64,000 nt of DNA, from contig NC_089994.1 of NCBI RefSeq assembly GCF_036417845.1, positions 15,146,001-15,210,000 on the forward strand, written 5' to 3'. Origin of the DNA: Apteryx mantelli. Taxonomy: Eukaryota > Chordata > Aves > Apterygiformes > Apterygidae. Below are positions 1-14,900 of the stretch, piece by piece; within the stretch, counting starts at the first letter, position 1, and every line of letters starts with the position of its first letter. The position numbers and the translations under genes are program-made. Under the pieces are notes generated by a model, which saw nothing but the letters and a program-made list of their open reading frames with translations, had not been told where the DNA came from and made no database searches.

Positions 1-3000
1 TTAACTGGAGAAAGATAAACATTTCATTGCTTGCTTGGCAGAAATGACATAAATAACCTGAAGAGATCAGGTGACTTTTACCTGGCTTCATTCTTCTAAT
101 TGCGATCAACATATGTATGCTGACATGCATGTACGGTGCATCTGAAAGCAATATTCTAGGTACAGACATCTGGAGCAGGAGGGTGGACAGGGTTTTCTTC
201 ATGTTTTTGTTTTACGCTTTAAGTATATTAAGGTTCCAAAGCAGAGATTCAATTTCACATAGCTAAACTTTGTCTGGTAGGTGCTGCCAGAATCTTAAAC
301 ACAAACTAGCAAAACCAGTGTCTCAGCTGAAAAGGGAATATGGCAGGACAAGCTCTGAAACATTCCTACCTCAAATTAGCTCTTCAGCTTTATCATTAGC
401 CTGCAGCAAGCTTTCAAGATTTAAATTCACTTTATCAAGGCAAACAGAAGAAATTAATGTCAAACATTAGATATTCAGCTGGCTCAGTTTAAGCAACTCT
501 CTAGAAAGCCTGCTATATGAGAGAGGCTGACTCTCAATTGATCAGAATCCAACCTACAAATTAAGAACATACATCCGTAATTCACACTTAAACCACAGTA
601 AATTAGATCAAAGATCTGTAGTTTCAGATAAGCCTTTTTAAGCAACTGAATGATGTCTAAGTACTTAAAAGAAGGCAAATGATTGGCCTAATTGCAACAC
701 TTGGACATCTAATTAGAACTCTGTTTGAAAACAGACTTAAATAGCAATAAAAATGCTTTCAAATGTCTTTTACAAATCTGTTGAGCACCTACAGATCCCA
801 GACTTCAGTGCAAGTTGCAGGTACTCCACAGTTTCTACCAGGTAGCAAAAACTCACTAGTGCTTGGTTCTTTCCAAACTGAAAGATACTTACTGAAGTAC
901 TTTTCAGGACAGGAACTAAAACCACAGATCTTAGTATATGATTTCTATTATGTTTTAACTTTATCAAGTAATGGCACTGAGTTTGATTTTTGCCAGTTTG
1001 TCTACACAGTTTGAAAAATCCATCCTTTTCCAACTGCATAAAGAATAGTTTATCTGAATAGTAAGTCTTAATTTAGACTGAGATGTTTCTTCACCATGAT
1101 TCAAAGTAAGTGAAATTCGTTTTATTAATCAGGCTTGACCGACTTCAGCTAATCTGTAAACTGCTGTGCTTTTAGGACTATCAACTTCAGTTCCTTTGAA
1201 AATAGTAAGTGACTTATACCCAACAATTTCTAGAAAAAAATCAGTTATGTGTAAAAACCTCATGGCATGTTAAGATGTAAATTGCTCACTATAGCTGCCT
1301 CCAGTCTGTGGTGTTTTGTTCAGTAAAGTTTGTAAGTACATACAGGGCAGCAAAGGCTCAATTTTTTATTTATTTTTAAGATAAATCTTCCTCCAGACCA
1401 ATTATTTGAAATCTACAGAGCAGAACAGCCTGAACTGTCTTTGTGTGATGGAAGCAGTTCTTTTTTTAATTGATGCCAAACATTTCCACTTTGCATTTCT
1501 TAGATGGGGTTATCGACAGGTCAGATAGCACTGAAGACTAGAAGATGTCTCTTCAAGCCTTGAAGCAGTGTGATTACCCACCCATAGCTTAAAAGTATTA
1601 GTTCTATTATATGCAAGGTCTCCTCTTCACTGTTCCTACAAAAGCCCTCAAGGCAAGTACACAAGTCTGTTTACTGTTCTGAACCAGACAATTTTAAATC
1701 ATTACTTTTATTTGTCAGTTGGCTTTGAGGTTGTGCTTGAGTTCAGAGTATCAGCCAAAACTGCCAAAAGGTATGAAACACGTAATGCAACTTACTCTGC
1801 GTTTCTACACCTTTATCTGATCATTGAAGGCAAACAGCCTGCTCGCCGGGATTTTCACATTGTTATATTCTCAAACACCACACATCATGAATAAAATAAT
1901 GTGGTTTTGTTCTAGAAGATCTTCCAAACATAGCAACAGAAGAACTTGGGTTACTTGTCCCTTAACAGCTCCCAAATCCCAAAGTTACAAACTGTAGTAC
2001 TTCTGTTGGTCTTCCAAATTAAAACTGGATTCTCAGAAATAAAAATGTTTTCTTCCTTTCTCACATCAGAGATTCTGCAAACCAATTATAGATATATAAC
2101 TATCATATTTGTAAAACACACTGCCTTTCACTGTGCCCCTTGAGATATCTAGTGAATCCTCAAAGCATTCAGGAGTTTGGCATAGGTCATAAGTGGTCAA
2201 AACTTGGTAAACAGAAACATTGCAGACACAAAGAGGAGGAAAATCCAACTTTCCTTTAGTTGGATTCATTTCAGGGCTCACAGAACAATGACCTATGTAC
2301 AGAAGCTCCATGCTACAGAAGATTAGTGGCACAGCTAATTTAATTATCCATTTGGTGTTTATTCATATATTTGACTAGAGTCTCCATGTTCCTTGATATG
2401 ATATTTCAGCAAAAGATCAAAATTGGTGTGTCTCAGCACAGGTAATGTCTACAGAAGATACATCTCTGGGCAGAACCCTCCCCTTTCTTGAAGCTGGTAA
2501 GAAGGGAGGAAACTATCCTCTTTTAATAGAAAGTGAGGAAGGAGGATTTTCACTCTCTCTTTGGGTGAACTAGAAAGCAATCAAATAGAGGGATCAAAAC
2601 ACATAAGTTGAGAGCCAGCAGCTAGGAATTCAGAGTTTGTAGAACTAGAGGTCCTAGCAGCGTTCCTCCTGACTCATAAATACATATAAAGTTATTCCAT
2701 TTGCCTTTATGGAAAATTTAACCTATGACAAAAACTCTAGGCAGGACAAGTGATATCTTACCAATACTGTATGGATCTTTTTAAAGGCACTTTACTGCTT
2801 GATCTGTTCTGGACAGTGTTTTCTATTTATTTAATCACTATTTAATCTAGTGCATGCTGAAATTTAAAACGTACACGTTCATTTATACTACAGTACTTTA
2901 TCAACGGAATAGATGAAAACCATAGTCCAAAAATTTTGGGTGTAGTCATGCTGGAAACTATAGCAAATCTCATTTTCTCAAAGGGCTGAGAACACATTCC

Positions 3001-6000
3001 CTGAAAGCATCTAATGTCTTCATAAAGCAGCATAAACGTGTACTCAGAAATGGAGGCATCCAAACATCTCTAGCAATCTGAACGGAAAAAAAAAAAACAA
3101 CAAAAACCCAACAACTTGGACCCTGCATCAAAGATTCAGTTTAAGCCTTGAAAGAATGCAAAAGGAGGAAGGAAAAGCAGGGAGCCGCAACCAAAATATC
3201 CTCTCAATGGCTCATACTATTGATCCACCCTGGCTCACAAACAGAAAGAAGGCAATTTCAAAGATCAGAGTTCCAGGTCCTCTGTTGGTTATTAGTATAG
3301 CATTTCATACTCTTGTAGGATTTTAAAATGGTCATCCTACCTAGCATTACTGCAGCCTCAGACTATTAGTAACAAGCTAATCTTCTTACAAAGCTAGCTT
3401 TAAAACCCACGTAAGCACTAGGACTAATACAGTTACTATAGATAAAACACCAGCTTTAAATAATGTAATTCATTGACGCTTTGCTGAGGGGTTTTTGTGT
3501 CAACACAGGGGGAAGATCAGTTTGTTTTTAACTGCTGACTTGTAATAGAACAAAGCTGCCTACAGGGATACAATAGGTGCAACCTATCCCGAGATTAAAA
3601 ACACAGACACTCCCAGTTTTATTCTGTTCCCGCAGCAGTCACTGTTAGTCACCAAACAGATGGCCAGTGGGAGACCACGAGTGCTTTGCCCTTGGATTTG
3701 TGCAGCTTGGATTAGCTATTGTATCTGTCTCTTCCAACTGTTCAGGCATCATTGACAGTACTGCAAGGTATCTTTAGAAGAAAAGGTGTTTCATAACACA
3801 TCTGCTTCAATTATGTTTACTGTTAAATGCAATCTCCTCAGTGATGGAAATGAAAGACTAGGGAGAAATCAAGCTGAAAAAGTGCTGACGATGCTGCTTG
3901 TCCACCCACATTAACCCACCTCCGACTTAAGCATATTATTACTGTCATGACGCAACTATAACAAACCATTTAACAAACTAAAGGATATGGTAAATGCAAA
4001 GAAAAGTTAAACTAGTCTTATCTTAGAGATGGTAAAGAATGGAAATGAAATTCACAGCAAAAAAATGTTAATGGTCAACAGCTCAAGATCTTAAGTGATT
4101 TTAAGAGAAAGTTGCAATGAAGGGCACCAGGGCCTGGCAGGCTGACTAGGTGTTAGGCAACTATAATAAAATGATTAAAGTATCTCCCTTCTATTTAGAA
4201 GCTGATTTTTCAGAAGCAGTAAAATCATGCCCTAAATTACCGCATGAATAAGCCACATGAAGCCACATGAAGAATGACCCTTCCTTCTGCCATCTGCCAT
4301 AAATTTGGGAACAAATTAGGTCCCAGTGGGTATTGGTAAACTTTGGGGAGTCTAATCTTTGATATCACAAGTGGGTGCATGACTCAAGCTTTTCCACCCA
4401 GCACTTAACATGTCTTCCTCCATTTCCATTTGGGATTTGGAGAACAGCCAGCAGCTTCAGCCTCCAACTGTGAAGTCACGTGTCAGCCCCTCCAAAGACT
4501 GCCAATATCATCTGGCATAGGAGAGAAACAAATGAAAGACAAGTTGCGACTCAATCTAAAATATATATAAATAATTGGATTGCTGTTAAAAATCCTATTG
4601 GATTCCTTTCATAATGGAAGCTCTCCCTAGATATGGGCTGCTGTCAAGGGCAAAGCAATCAGTCAAAGCCAGGAGTCCAGCACTCAGGGTCCAGGGGAAC
4701 TACACAACAGCTCAACTGATGGAGCTGATACGGGTTCATATGACTAGAGATTACAAGTAAAAGTCTCTCACCAGCCATGGTAAGAGAGGAGAGTGCAGAA
4801 AAAAATTAGAGTGTGAGAAAATTGTCCAGAAGAACAAAAAGTACAAACTACACAGTGAAGACCCTGGATAATTTAAAAGGCTCTACCCGAGCCCAAAATT
4901 ATACAGTGGTTTTAAGGACACAAAGAGATTTTGCCCCAATTCATTAGTCTCTTCCGTGTAGATAAAAGAAAGAAGCTTTGTAAGGACTCCAAGAGCAATG
5001 CATGTCTGCTTCCACAAATAAACTGTAATTCCTAATAACGGTGTGCTTAAGCTATTGAAATGTTTGAGGGGTCCAGCACCGATACCTGGTACCCCCAGGA
5101 GCTGGGCAGAAAGGTCTCTCCCATGAAAGACAGAAAACTTGCTTACAAAATACGAGAAAGCCCAAGGAAAGAAACAACTGCAGCTTACTCAAGCCTTGAG
5201 AGCTTAACTCCATACATTTAAGAAGCTAGGATCCAAACAGAGTAGCCTGGTAAAACTAAAAAGCTAAAGGACAAATTACGTGCCTAATATCACAACTAGC
5301 TACAGTCCAAATGCACATTTCACTCACTCACAAAAAAATGTTCTTCTGGGAAATTACAGCAGGACATAGCTTACAGCCTACCATACTACTATTACTTGCT
5401 TTAGCACAGCTAGTTCCTTTTCAAAAGTCTCTGCAAGTTTTAACTTTGGCTACCTTGCATACTTCATACGAATAAAGGCATTCTGAAAAAAACATATAAA
5501 ACACTTCTTGAAGTGAGGGAGTAGTCGTAAGATAACACCTAGGCTACCCCAACTTGAAAGTCATCATGTGTCACCAGAAAGATATTCTTCCTTAGATACT
5601 ATAACTTCCTTAAAAGTTTTCCTGAAAAATCCAGAAAAATCTGTTCTTTAAGAAGAAATCTCATAGTAGCTGAAATCAAAATCTTGTAGCTGTATTTGCT
5701 TTGGTGCCTAGAGTTTGAAAGTGGAAGTACACCCTTTATAACTGAACATCTCCCCCTTTGTATTCATTTAAGTTGACAGGAAGAGCATAAAAGTATTTGA
5801 AAAGAACTACTATAAGGAAATTTTATGACTGTATAACATTTGCAAAAAATGACCTTTCTATAATAATTCAAATATGTTAATAGATCACAAAAGCTTTAAA
5901 AACAAAGCAGTCTGGCCACATCACATGTGTTTTTCTTTGCACTTTCAGTATATTTGTTTGTCCCTCTTTTTATTTATTTTAACAGTAACACCACTAGAAA

Positions 6001-8999
6001 GCCAGAGACTGCAATTATTAAACATCCGGGCTTCCCATTAGTCAATGAGCACATTTTCTCTTGTGAGAATAGGACCTTAAAGTGCACAGCTAAAATCCTA
6101 CTCTTTAGGTGGAAGTAAGTACTGACAATAAGGATGAATTATCAACAGAAATTTGGAATTGTTAACATTTGCAAGCACATTTTAAAAAAATGTATAAATA
6201 AATATAAGGAGTATCTACAGTGTGCTACTTTATTCATGTGATTTTTTTAATATCACCTATGCTTTTTAATTAAAATTATATGCAAAGAGGTGAGCCACTG
6301 CCAAAACAAACAAGACTCAAGAGTCAGCCAGCCTGCAGTTATGCTAAGCAAAATACTGCCATTAACTAAAAGGAATTGTTATTAAATTATAATAGCATTA
6401 TTAGTATAATTATTACTACTAGTGACTCCAACAGGTATTTGAATAGTACAGTTGCTCCTCTTCTCCAGCTACAAGGCAGATTTCTCTGACATAGTATATC
6501 TTAGAGAACTGCTTACAAAACAAACAAAATGATGGCCCCAAATTTTTTGCCTTTTCCCCAAAACAGTATTTCTAATGCTTTTGATAAGAACAGTTCTAGA
6601 AAGGCTAATCAAGACTGTAAACGGCACTTTAATTTGTACTTTAGAACACAACAAAATCTCATGTAGAAAAAATGGTTTAATCTTGATTCACAACGAATGT
6701 TCCCAATTGACAGGACTGCATCTGGTCATACTTAAACATTAATGTTCCATCTGTTACTCTAGGGAACAATATTTTCTTCTATTTTGCTATTAAAAAAGTC
6801 TCATTTAGGCTTTGTATATTGATGACTCATGCTAACAAATGGACTTTAACCTGAGAAATAGTAAAGCAGGAAAGAACAGCAGGTATCTATTCACACGAAG
6901 ACACCAAAGCTACAGCTGGAGCTGCTGTTACTATCGTTTATAGCTACTGCCCCCCAACACAAAGACTTTTCCATGCAAAATTTTCAATCATACCAAAAAA
7001 ATGACAACACATATCCAATAATTCGTCTTCTGAATTGCTCCACCACTTTCTCCACAATACATTGCAGCATATTATGGGATCTCAAACTGGTACATAGCCC
7101 ATTTCTGTCACTTGTACATGAAATCTAATCCTTCATAACCAGCAATACAGATGCAAAGAACTGTTCTGAGAGCCCTGTTATAACATCTTTTTTATACCTA
7201 TTTATATAACAATATGGTTTGGTGTAATAAAACTCTATAAGCATCAGTATACAAAACAGAACTCAATCTGTTTTGAATGTATCAGGAGAAATTTCACTAT
7301 GAAAGACACATAAGAGTGCAATCAGTGTATTTCATGACAAGTCATGTTCACAGAAAGTATTAAAAGAGGGTCTACAAAAATCTGACTACAACTTGGATTG
7401 GTTTCATGATCTCCTGGCTTCCAGTTATAAGAAATAACTGGATACAGTTTACCAATGTAGTTGTGGCAACTTTTTTAGATACATACAACCCACATTTATC
7501 ATTTGATGTACACATCAGAGCACAGGTAGTAAAAAACACTACACTTGTAAGTTCTAAATACTTGATCTTTATAGAATATAAATTTTCCTATTCATTAGTT
7601 TGGTTTCAGACAGGCTGTTGCTCCTCAGTCAGTTGTCAGATATGAATTTGCCAGTGTTAAAATGGAAACTGGAGACAAAATTAAAGCATCTTAGCTTAAG
7701 TCTTCATTCAGGCAATCATCCCTGTCTTTGATGGATGGCTCATACCTGATTAACGATTTGGCTCTATAATTCGATGCAAAACACCATGCTAACAGCTGTG
7801 ATAATCAAAAGTCCAGTTACCAGTTCTGTAGAATACTCATACCACATGTGCAAAGCATGAAATCTCTTGAGTATATTTTCCATCTTCATTTGCAGGTCAT
7901 TACAGTGGTTTTCATAAAAATAATAATGCACAACCTTCTGTTTTTGAAGATATGGGTTCAAGTTCTGTTTTGTAACATGCAGAAGATAAACTGAGTAGTT
8001 TCCTCACTTCGTGTTTTCACCACATCAGAATTTATACATACTTAGGATAGTTGCCAAGTATTGCTCAAAGAACCCATGATTCCAATAGTAAGATGGATAC
8101 CCAAATCAGTAGAACTAGGTAGGAGTCAAGGAGCTTCAATGATATTAGTTTTGACTTGCACCACACTGAGGTGGTGAAATGCACAGAGGATGTGAAATGC
8201 AGACATGCAGTGTCTTAACAAGAAGAACAAAACCAGCAATTCAGAAACAGAGTACACTGACAGAGCTGAGGCCAGCTTGAGTAACTCCTGTCTATGCCTT
8301 GACTGTATACTGTACAATCTGTTCACAAGACAAAGAAAAGCCTGTGTATATAGAAAAATCTGCATGATATTTTTATGACAGGACTAAGGCCCTTAAATTT
8401 CTCCAGAAAATACTGCAAGTTACTGAAAGGATTATAGGGTTCTAACTACTAAGCTCTATTAACTTGTACTGGGATGATTTGAAAAGTTACTGCTCATCAG
8501 TTGTTCACTGTTCTGCTGGAAGTCATGGTTCCCAGAAGCATTGTGCCAGAAACGACTACATGTCCAGTCCTCAAGAACTGCAGTTCACGATGCGGCATAT
8601 TACTTGGGGCTGCAGGGACTTCAGCTGGCACAAAAAAGGAACAAAACTGGGAACCATAATTCCCAGCACAGCCCCAGTTTGAATCTGCCAGACCTCATGA
8701 ATCAAAGCTTAGCTAGATACAAAATCCTGCTTCCAGAGTGCTTATAAAAGACTTCAGTGAAGCAATGAATGAAGTGTTTTCCTTCCCCCTCCAGTGCTTG
8801 AGAAATTGCAGGCTAATCCAGCTTCATTCCCTCTAAAAACATATTTCATACAAACATAAATGTGGCAGCACCAGAGCCTTTTCTTTAGAATATTTCTGTG
8901 AAAGAGGATTTAATATTCATGTTTCTATAACCCTGACAACTCATTTGCATATTTCAAGGAAATTTCACCTCCTATCCTTCAAAAAATAAAGTTACTCAC
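1..8999 (-). other. AACS intron 4 (partial), no exon recognised
   Basis: AT-rich intronic sequence from the exon 4 donor (GTGAGTAAC in minus-strand reading) to the window edge. I looked for the next AACS exon, expected to encode a peptide resembling GYLPNSEHAVEAMLAA, and did not find it. Intron 4 is therefore probably longer than 9 kb. No recent transposon, tRNA or convincing exon is visible. The many short open frames have no splice context or recognisable product. Confidence 0.7.
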
Positions 9000-11900
9000 C
9001 CACAACTCTGTCTCCTACTTTAACTCCCATCTTCCTCATGGCTGCAGCATACAGAGCTACAGCTTGTCTCAGTTCTTCAAAAGTAACCTTCAAAATTTCT
9101 TCTTTGCCTTCCTCTGAGGAAAAAAGATTTACAAGTACAACCAATCAGAAATTTTACATTGCAACCTAAGTAGTAGAATCTAGTACAAACAAATAATTCT
9201 GGAAGGAAGAGAATATGAAGCAATTCTAGGGAAAAAGTTCCCTCAACTGTATTTTTGGCTTTTCAAGTTCCTCTTAGGCTGTACCAAGCTTTTCTTTTTA
9301 ATAGGAATCCCGTATTAATCAATCAGTAGTGTTCACTCAGCAGACATGAAGACTTTTTTTAAAGGCAGGAACGTACACCGTTGAAAATGCAAGCTGATGA
9401 TTGGAGAAAGGTGTGTTCTCAAAGCGCATTCATGATAAATAGATTGCACTCACTGAGGCTGCTTTCTAACATGGAAAGAACAACCTCATTTCCCCTTGTT
9501 GCTCAGTTTTCTCAGTCTCAGGAAGAAGCAGTAAGTTGTTAAGTTTAGATTTTAAGGCAAGTCACTGTTGAGTAGAAAATCACACTCATTGTTAAGGTCT
9601 CAGCTTCAGTATGCTTTTTAAACATCTGTCTTTGCCAAGATACCACAAAGCATATACACCATACTGGACTACATTCATCTCTGAAAAGATCTGCAGGGAG
9701 TTTTCATTTCTGTACTGGATGTCAGATGTTATGTAAGCTCTTAATAAATCACTGGCAAAAGAAAACAAATCTAGATGTTATGAAATGCAAAGTTTGTCAT
9801 TTTAAAGGTCCATTCCTGTACTTCCTCACTTTGACTCCTGCAAACCACTTGGCCCATCCTATTTCCAGTATCCAGCATTTCTCGTGAAAACACACATGCC
9901 AAGGATGCAGCAACAAAAACGCACTGTATTTGTCTTTCCAGATCAGCTACAGTAAGAATGATTTCCTTAAGCAGGGAACATTATTTTTTCTCTTTTGCCT
10001 TCTTAGACATGCACCCAGGTAAATTTAGACCAACACAGAGCAACAGAGCAGGTGGTGATGTGAAGCAATGTAACGTGTAATGTGTAGTTCCCTGCACAGG
10101 GCCTATCTACAGATTGTGTTCCCACGGAAGAACAGGAAGTAGGACTGTGGGATGCTGTGCCATGGTTAAGGCCCCCAGGAGAAGGCTCAGGCATTGACTC
10201 AACTGGGAAATAATTTTGTTCCTGTTGATATTGTCCCCCATGATTATGCTACACAAAGCAGTGAGTCTCCAGTATACCTAATGATGTCCTAACAAGAAAC
10301 AGTATCTAAAGGGACAATGTAATCATATCAAACCAGCTAATTCACTAAGTTGCTAATGATTCCTTCAATAATTTGGACAAATATTTGAGAAACTCACTGT
10401 TTTTCTCCAGTGATGCATTTACCTTTTAACATTTATCCAGAGACGACAGAAATCAATCGTGTCAATTCTACATAATTTTAGAGTCAACTTACTGATTGGT
10501 GTTTGGCTTTCAGCTATTGCAAAGGACTTGTTTAAACAGTAACTATATTGATTTTCCCGTTAGTTAATACATAAGAAGCTTTCCTAAAGATCTTAGAATT
10601 TGAAAGTGATGAGTTGAAGCTCATCATTTTGAAGCCAGCTTTCTATTACAATCCTCATTTCTATCAGACTTTACCAGATGAATTCTTACTACACCAAAAC
10701 TGGGTCACAGACTTTCCCATCCTCTCTGAACTGAGAGTTGATTTTATGTATATGATCAGAGAGCTTTGTTTCAATACCTCTGAGCAGTAAAATGCACCTG
10801 GTAAGCTTCCTTTCTTCAGAACTAAGCTTCCAGAAGAGGACTCTGTTCGCTCACACCGCTTTATTTTCAACAGCTACCAAAGCTGTTGCCATACCCCAGA
10901 AGTCAGAAGACAAGACTACATGCAATCAATCCATAGTTTTGTATAATTTTCTCTGATAATGAGCTCTAAGGCTGCTTTGTTTACTGTTAAGCTATTAAGA
11001 AGCATTGTCTCTTGGTCAGTCTAATGAGAAAGATTAGGTCCAGCTAAAGAAAAGCTCCCAATACAATTCAGTAAGGAGGCACTCAGACACACCTGCACAG
11101 AAGTTAAAGCCATCTAACAGAGATAAAAATCATTTTTAAAAGTTACAAATGCCAGCAAGTACATGGAAAGGTCTTCATTATCTTAACTTTACCATCCTCA
11201 TACTATGCTGAAACCTTGATTTACCTGGACTTAAATCTTCCTCCATACAATAAAAAATTAAGGCTAAAGTTTAGTGTTCCATAAAAGGAAAATTTTGACT
11301 CTTCCATGCACGTAACTCTCCTTCCTTTCAGTACTGGCAAAAAAAAGAGATTTAATTCCTACCCACACCATATGCATTCCTTGTGTATACATATTCCTTA
11401 TGTATTCCTTTTAATTTCCTAAGAGCAAAGGAGGAGGGTGGATGGGAAGGACAGGGCCAAAAAAGCTTCCTGAAGGCAAGCATTAGGCAAGTGTATGACA
11501 AACGTGAACTAGTGGCTCAAATAGCAAGTGATGCTAAACACAGCATGACTTCCACTACCTTGATGCAGTTAAGCACATTTTAGTAAAAGAAAATCTGATT
11601 TACATTGCCAAGAACTTTTCAGAACAAGATAGCTATATTCCTGGAGCATATTTCGCCTTATTTTGAGGACTGGGATGACAGATTCTGCAGAGTTGACAGC
11701 CTTATTCTCCTCTTCTCTCTTCATCCAAAGCCAGTTTATTTCAAGGTTTCAGAAAAAGCAGAGCTGTTTTAAAGTTCACAGGACTTAGCCTTAGAGAAAA
11801 ATACAATAAAGCTACTAATTAATACTTACTCGCTGCATAAAGTGCAATCTTGTCGTTCTCCTTGTGCTTTAGAAGATTTTCTGCATAGTTCAGACGGCTA

Positions 11901-14900
11901 CCTTTAAACCATTCTGGGACATCTGCAATACTTTTGGATGCATCAACCACCTGAAGAACAACAACAAAAAAAGGATACGTTTCTGGAAAACTGTAACATC
12001 ATTTCCTTTTTCAGAGCATTATAGAGATATTAGCTACCTAATTTCATACTCTTAACGCACTCCATTAGGCAAGAACCACCTCCCCCAGTTTGCAGATGGC
12101 AAACAGACAATAGATCCCGCAATTACAGGCCTAAGAAGATTAACAATCTGTCAACTATCACATGCAAAATCATAATTAGAACCAGACTGAAAAAGTTCCT
12201 AGTTCTACTTTCAGACCAGCCTCAAATATGCAAGTGAACCAAACCATATGACTATATGTAGACTGCAAAACACAGGCAAAGTGCAGTACATGTCAGGGCT
12301 TTGGTTCTAGGATCATCCGGAGCAGGGACTTAGCTACAGCATAGTGCAGCTCTCTACCAGGCCATACAGGTCAGCTTTCCCCTCGCAAAAGCCAAAGCAT
12401 GAAAGGTGAGAGCATCCGGTTTTGCCCAACATGAGTCACAAAGTACAGGAGCCAACATCAGCAATGGTAACTCAAACAAGTCATAGGCTAAATTAGTGAC
12501 CTGTACAATCATACATAACTAAAAAGTTTGATCTTGTTTTTATTCTACTTCTCCATTTTTTAAGATTAAGTTACAACAAACATAAAGATACCACAGCTTC
12601 ATTCAGAGTGCAAAAGCACCGCTACTAGCCTCTACAACTAACAAGTGTTGTGCTGTAAAATATCAGAGTACATGTTTCTACCATTGATTTACTCTTTTCT
12701 AAAAAGAGGGTTCAACAACTTGATAAATGCATATTAAATAATTTACCACTTAGGACTCTAAGACTTGAGAAGAACTGAGAAGTACAATGAAAAGAAGTTA
12801 CAAAAATAAGTTCAGCTGAAACAACTTTTCCTACCATCACAAACTAATTAACACTCTCAATGAGAACTCAATTACCCCCAGTAAGTCACATTTAGGAATA
12901 TACCTTTAATAACAGTAATAGGAAAAGAGGCTCTTAGTATAATTCAAAGGTTTGTATCCTCCATCCTAAATGCTCCAGTGTTTAGATTCAGCTACCCAAC
13001 AGCACATGTATTCTGCAATCTTTAAATGGAAACTTTTTTGTATAGCTGTGTTTTTGAAAGCTTCAGTTTACGCCCTCAGGTTCTAGAGTATGAGGCATGG
13101 GCATTTCTGGAAACAGAGCTCTTTTGAGCCAAGTATAAGGCTCTCTTCTGAAAGTCAGATAAAACTCAAACAATGTTTTTGTACTTTGAGATTTACAGTA
13201 TGTATTACCAGAGGCAATTCTAAAATTGATGTTTTTAAGAGAAAGTTAGAGCTTACACGGAAACTACTGTATTACTTTATTTCAAGTGAATTTCCTAAAA
13301 TGAAAATGCCAGGTAGATCTCTGTGCTCATAAAAATTAGCTAAACTGAATTATCTTAATGCTTACACAATTCATCAACCCAGGTTGCAGAAATAATTCTT
13401 TTATAGCGCTATACTACTGCAATAAATAGAAGGAATTCTTCAAAACAGACTTTTATTACTGACTTCCTCAGCTTTAACAGAAGCGAACAAGAAGGTTTTA
13501 AGCTTTTCCCAGGGCAAGCTTTATTACAGCTCTAATTTTTCCTGAAGCTAAGTGTCCCTTCCAAGAGCTCCACCAGCATATGGTACAAGATCCACCTACT
13601 TAATGCTCCATTTTTTTCTGCTAGCACGATGCCCAGAAATCCTAGTTAGGCCCAATATCACTTCAGTGGTGCTACTTCATTACATGAACAAACTGGTCTC
13701 TCCCTTAAAAGAGAGCTCTTGGCAAGCAACAGAAACTCAAGGTCTGCTAGTGATTTAGCAGAAGATCATTCCCAGTTCCAGCAAGGGTATGAAACCCACA
13801 AGCCTTTCACTCAGACTTCAGAGCCCAACATGAGTGCTCAGCAGCTCTGCAGAGAAAGGGAAGGAACTGCTGCTGACAGTAGCATTGCTGACAACACGAG
13901 CCCTCATTTAATGAGTAGGGCTTTACTCCTACTCACAGCAGCGCTGAGCCATACAAGGCCAGTTTGTGTGGTTACAAGAACATGCTGCGCTCCTATGCCA
14001 CCAGCCGCTGTTCTACAACTGCTCTTCACAGCAGCTGACCAGACAGTGACCACTTCCCTAACCTCACTAGCTAGGAACAAGCAACTCATGTTTATCAACA
14101 GTACCCTATCACATCTGCTGCATATTTAAGCAATCTGCTGCACAACTATTATTAGATAATAGCATTGTCTGCTATTAACATGCATCATCAGGCCACTGAA
14201 AGCTTGTGCTTGCCTTAGGCACTATTGTAAGCACAGACTATACCTTTGAGAATGAAATTTTACCATAAATATGAAAGAGACAGTCCCTATATTAAATTGT
14301 GCTACATGTAATGTTTTGTATCTGCTGGATACAAATTGCATACCTCATGAAGAGTTAAGGGATCAGGCACTACCAGAATGCTCAAAGCAGCCTGCCTGCC
14401 CTCCCAAATACCCCACAAGATGAAAGCCATCAGGTACATCTCAGGAGTAAAGCACAGATGTTTAGGCTGTATTTCTCAATCAGCAGCTACTTGTAACTTG
14501 ACACAGCAGATAACAGTGCTGTCACACCAGGATGGCTTTATATGCTGTACCCATTTCTCTTCAGAAGTGACATGGGTATCTATCACTATAGAGCTACATA
14601 AGCATGTATAAAGAGCATGCTTAACACCCTTACTAAGTTTAAATGAAATGCTGGCTATTTCCCCCAAGGAAAGCATCCATCTCAGCCCAAGATCTTTCCA
14701 CAAATGGGAAAGCTGTTGCTGTTTCAATTCACAGGCTTTGTGTGCCTACAGAGCTCCTAAAGGAAAAGCAAAGTCTTTCCACTGACTCCAAACTGAGACT
14801 GATGTAGAAGCTCATATTAAATATATGCAAAGTTATCAGTATTCCAAGAACCTGACTTGTGAAAGTAGAGATGTTTCACTGGTTAGGAACAAAACAGTCA

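Noticed and set aside
8528-8690. Segment ending in an AATTCCCAGCACAG-like word resembling a ZNF143 site or an old DNA transposon
   Set aside because: Similarity is limited to one short motif and no inverted repeat ends could be defined.
12070-12210. Possible MIR-like SINE in AACS intron 2
   Set aside because: Only a few loosely ordered words match; too diverged to call by eye.
13719-14129. 136-codon plus-strand open frame in AACS intron 2
   Set aside because: No recognisable domain, splice context or promoter; within chance expectation for intronic sequence.
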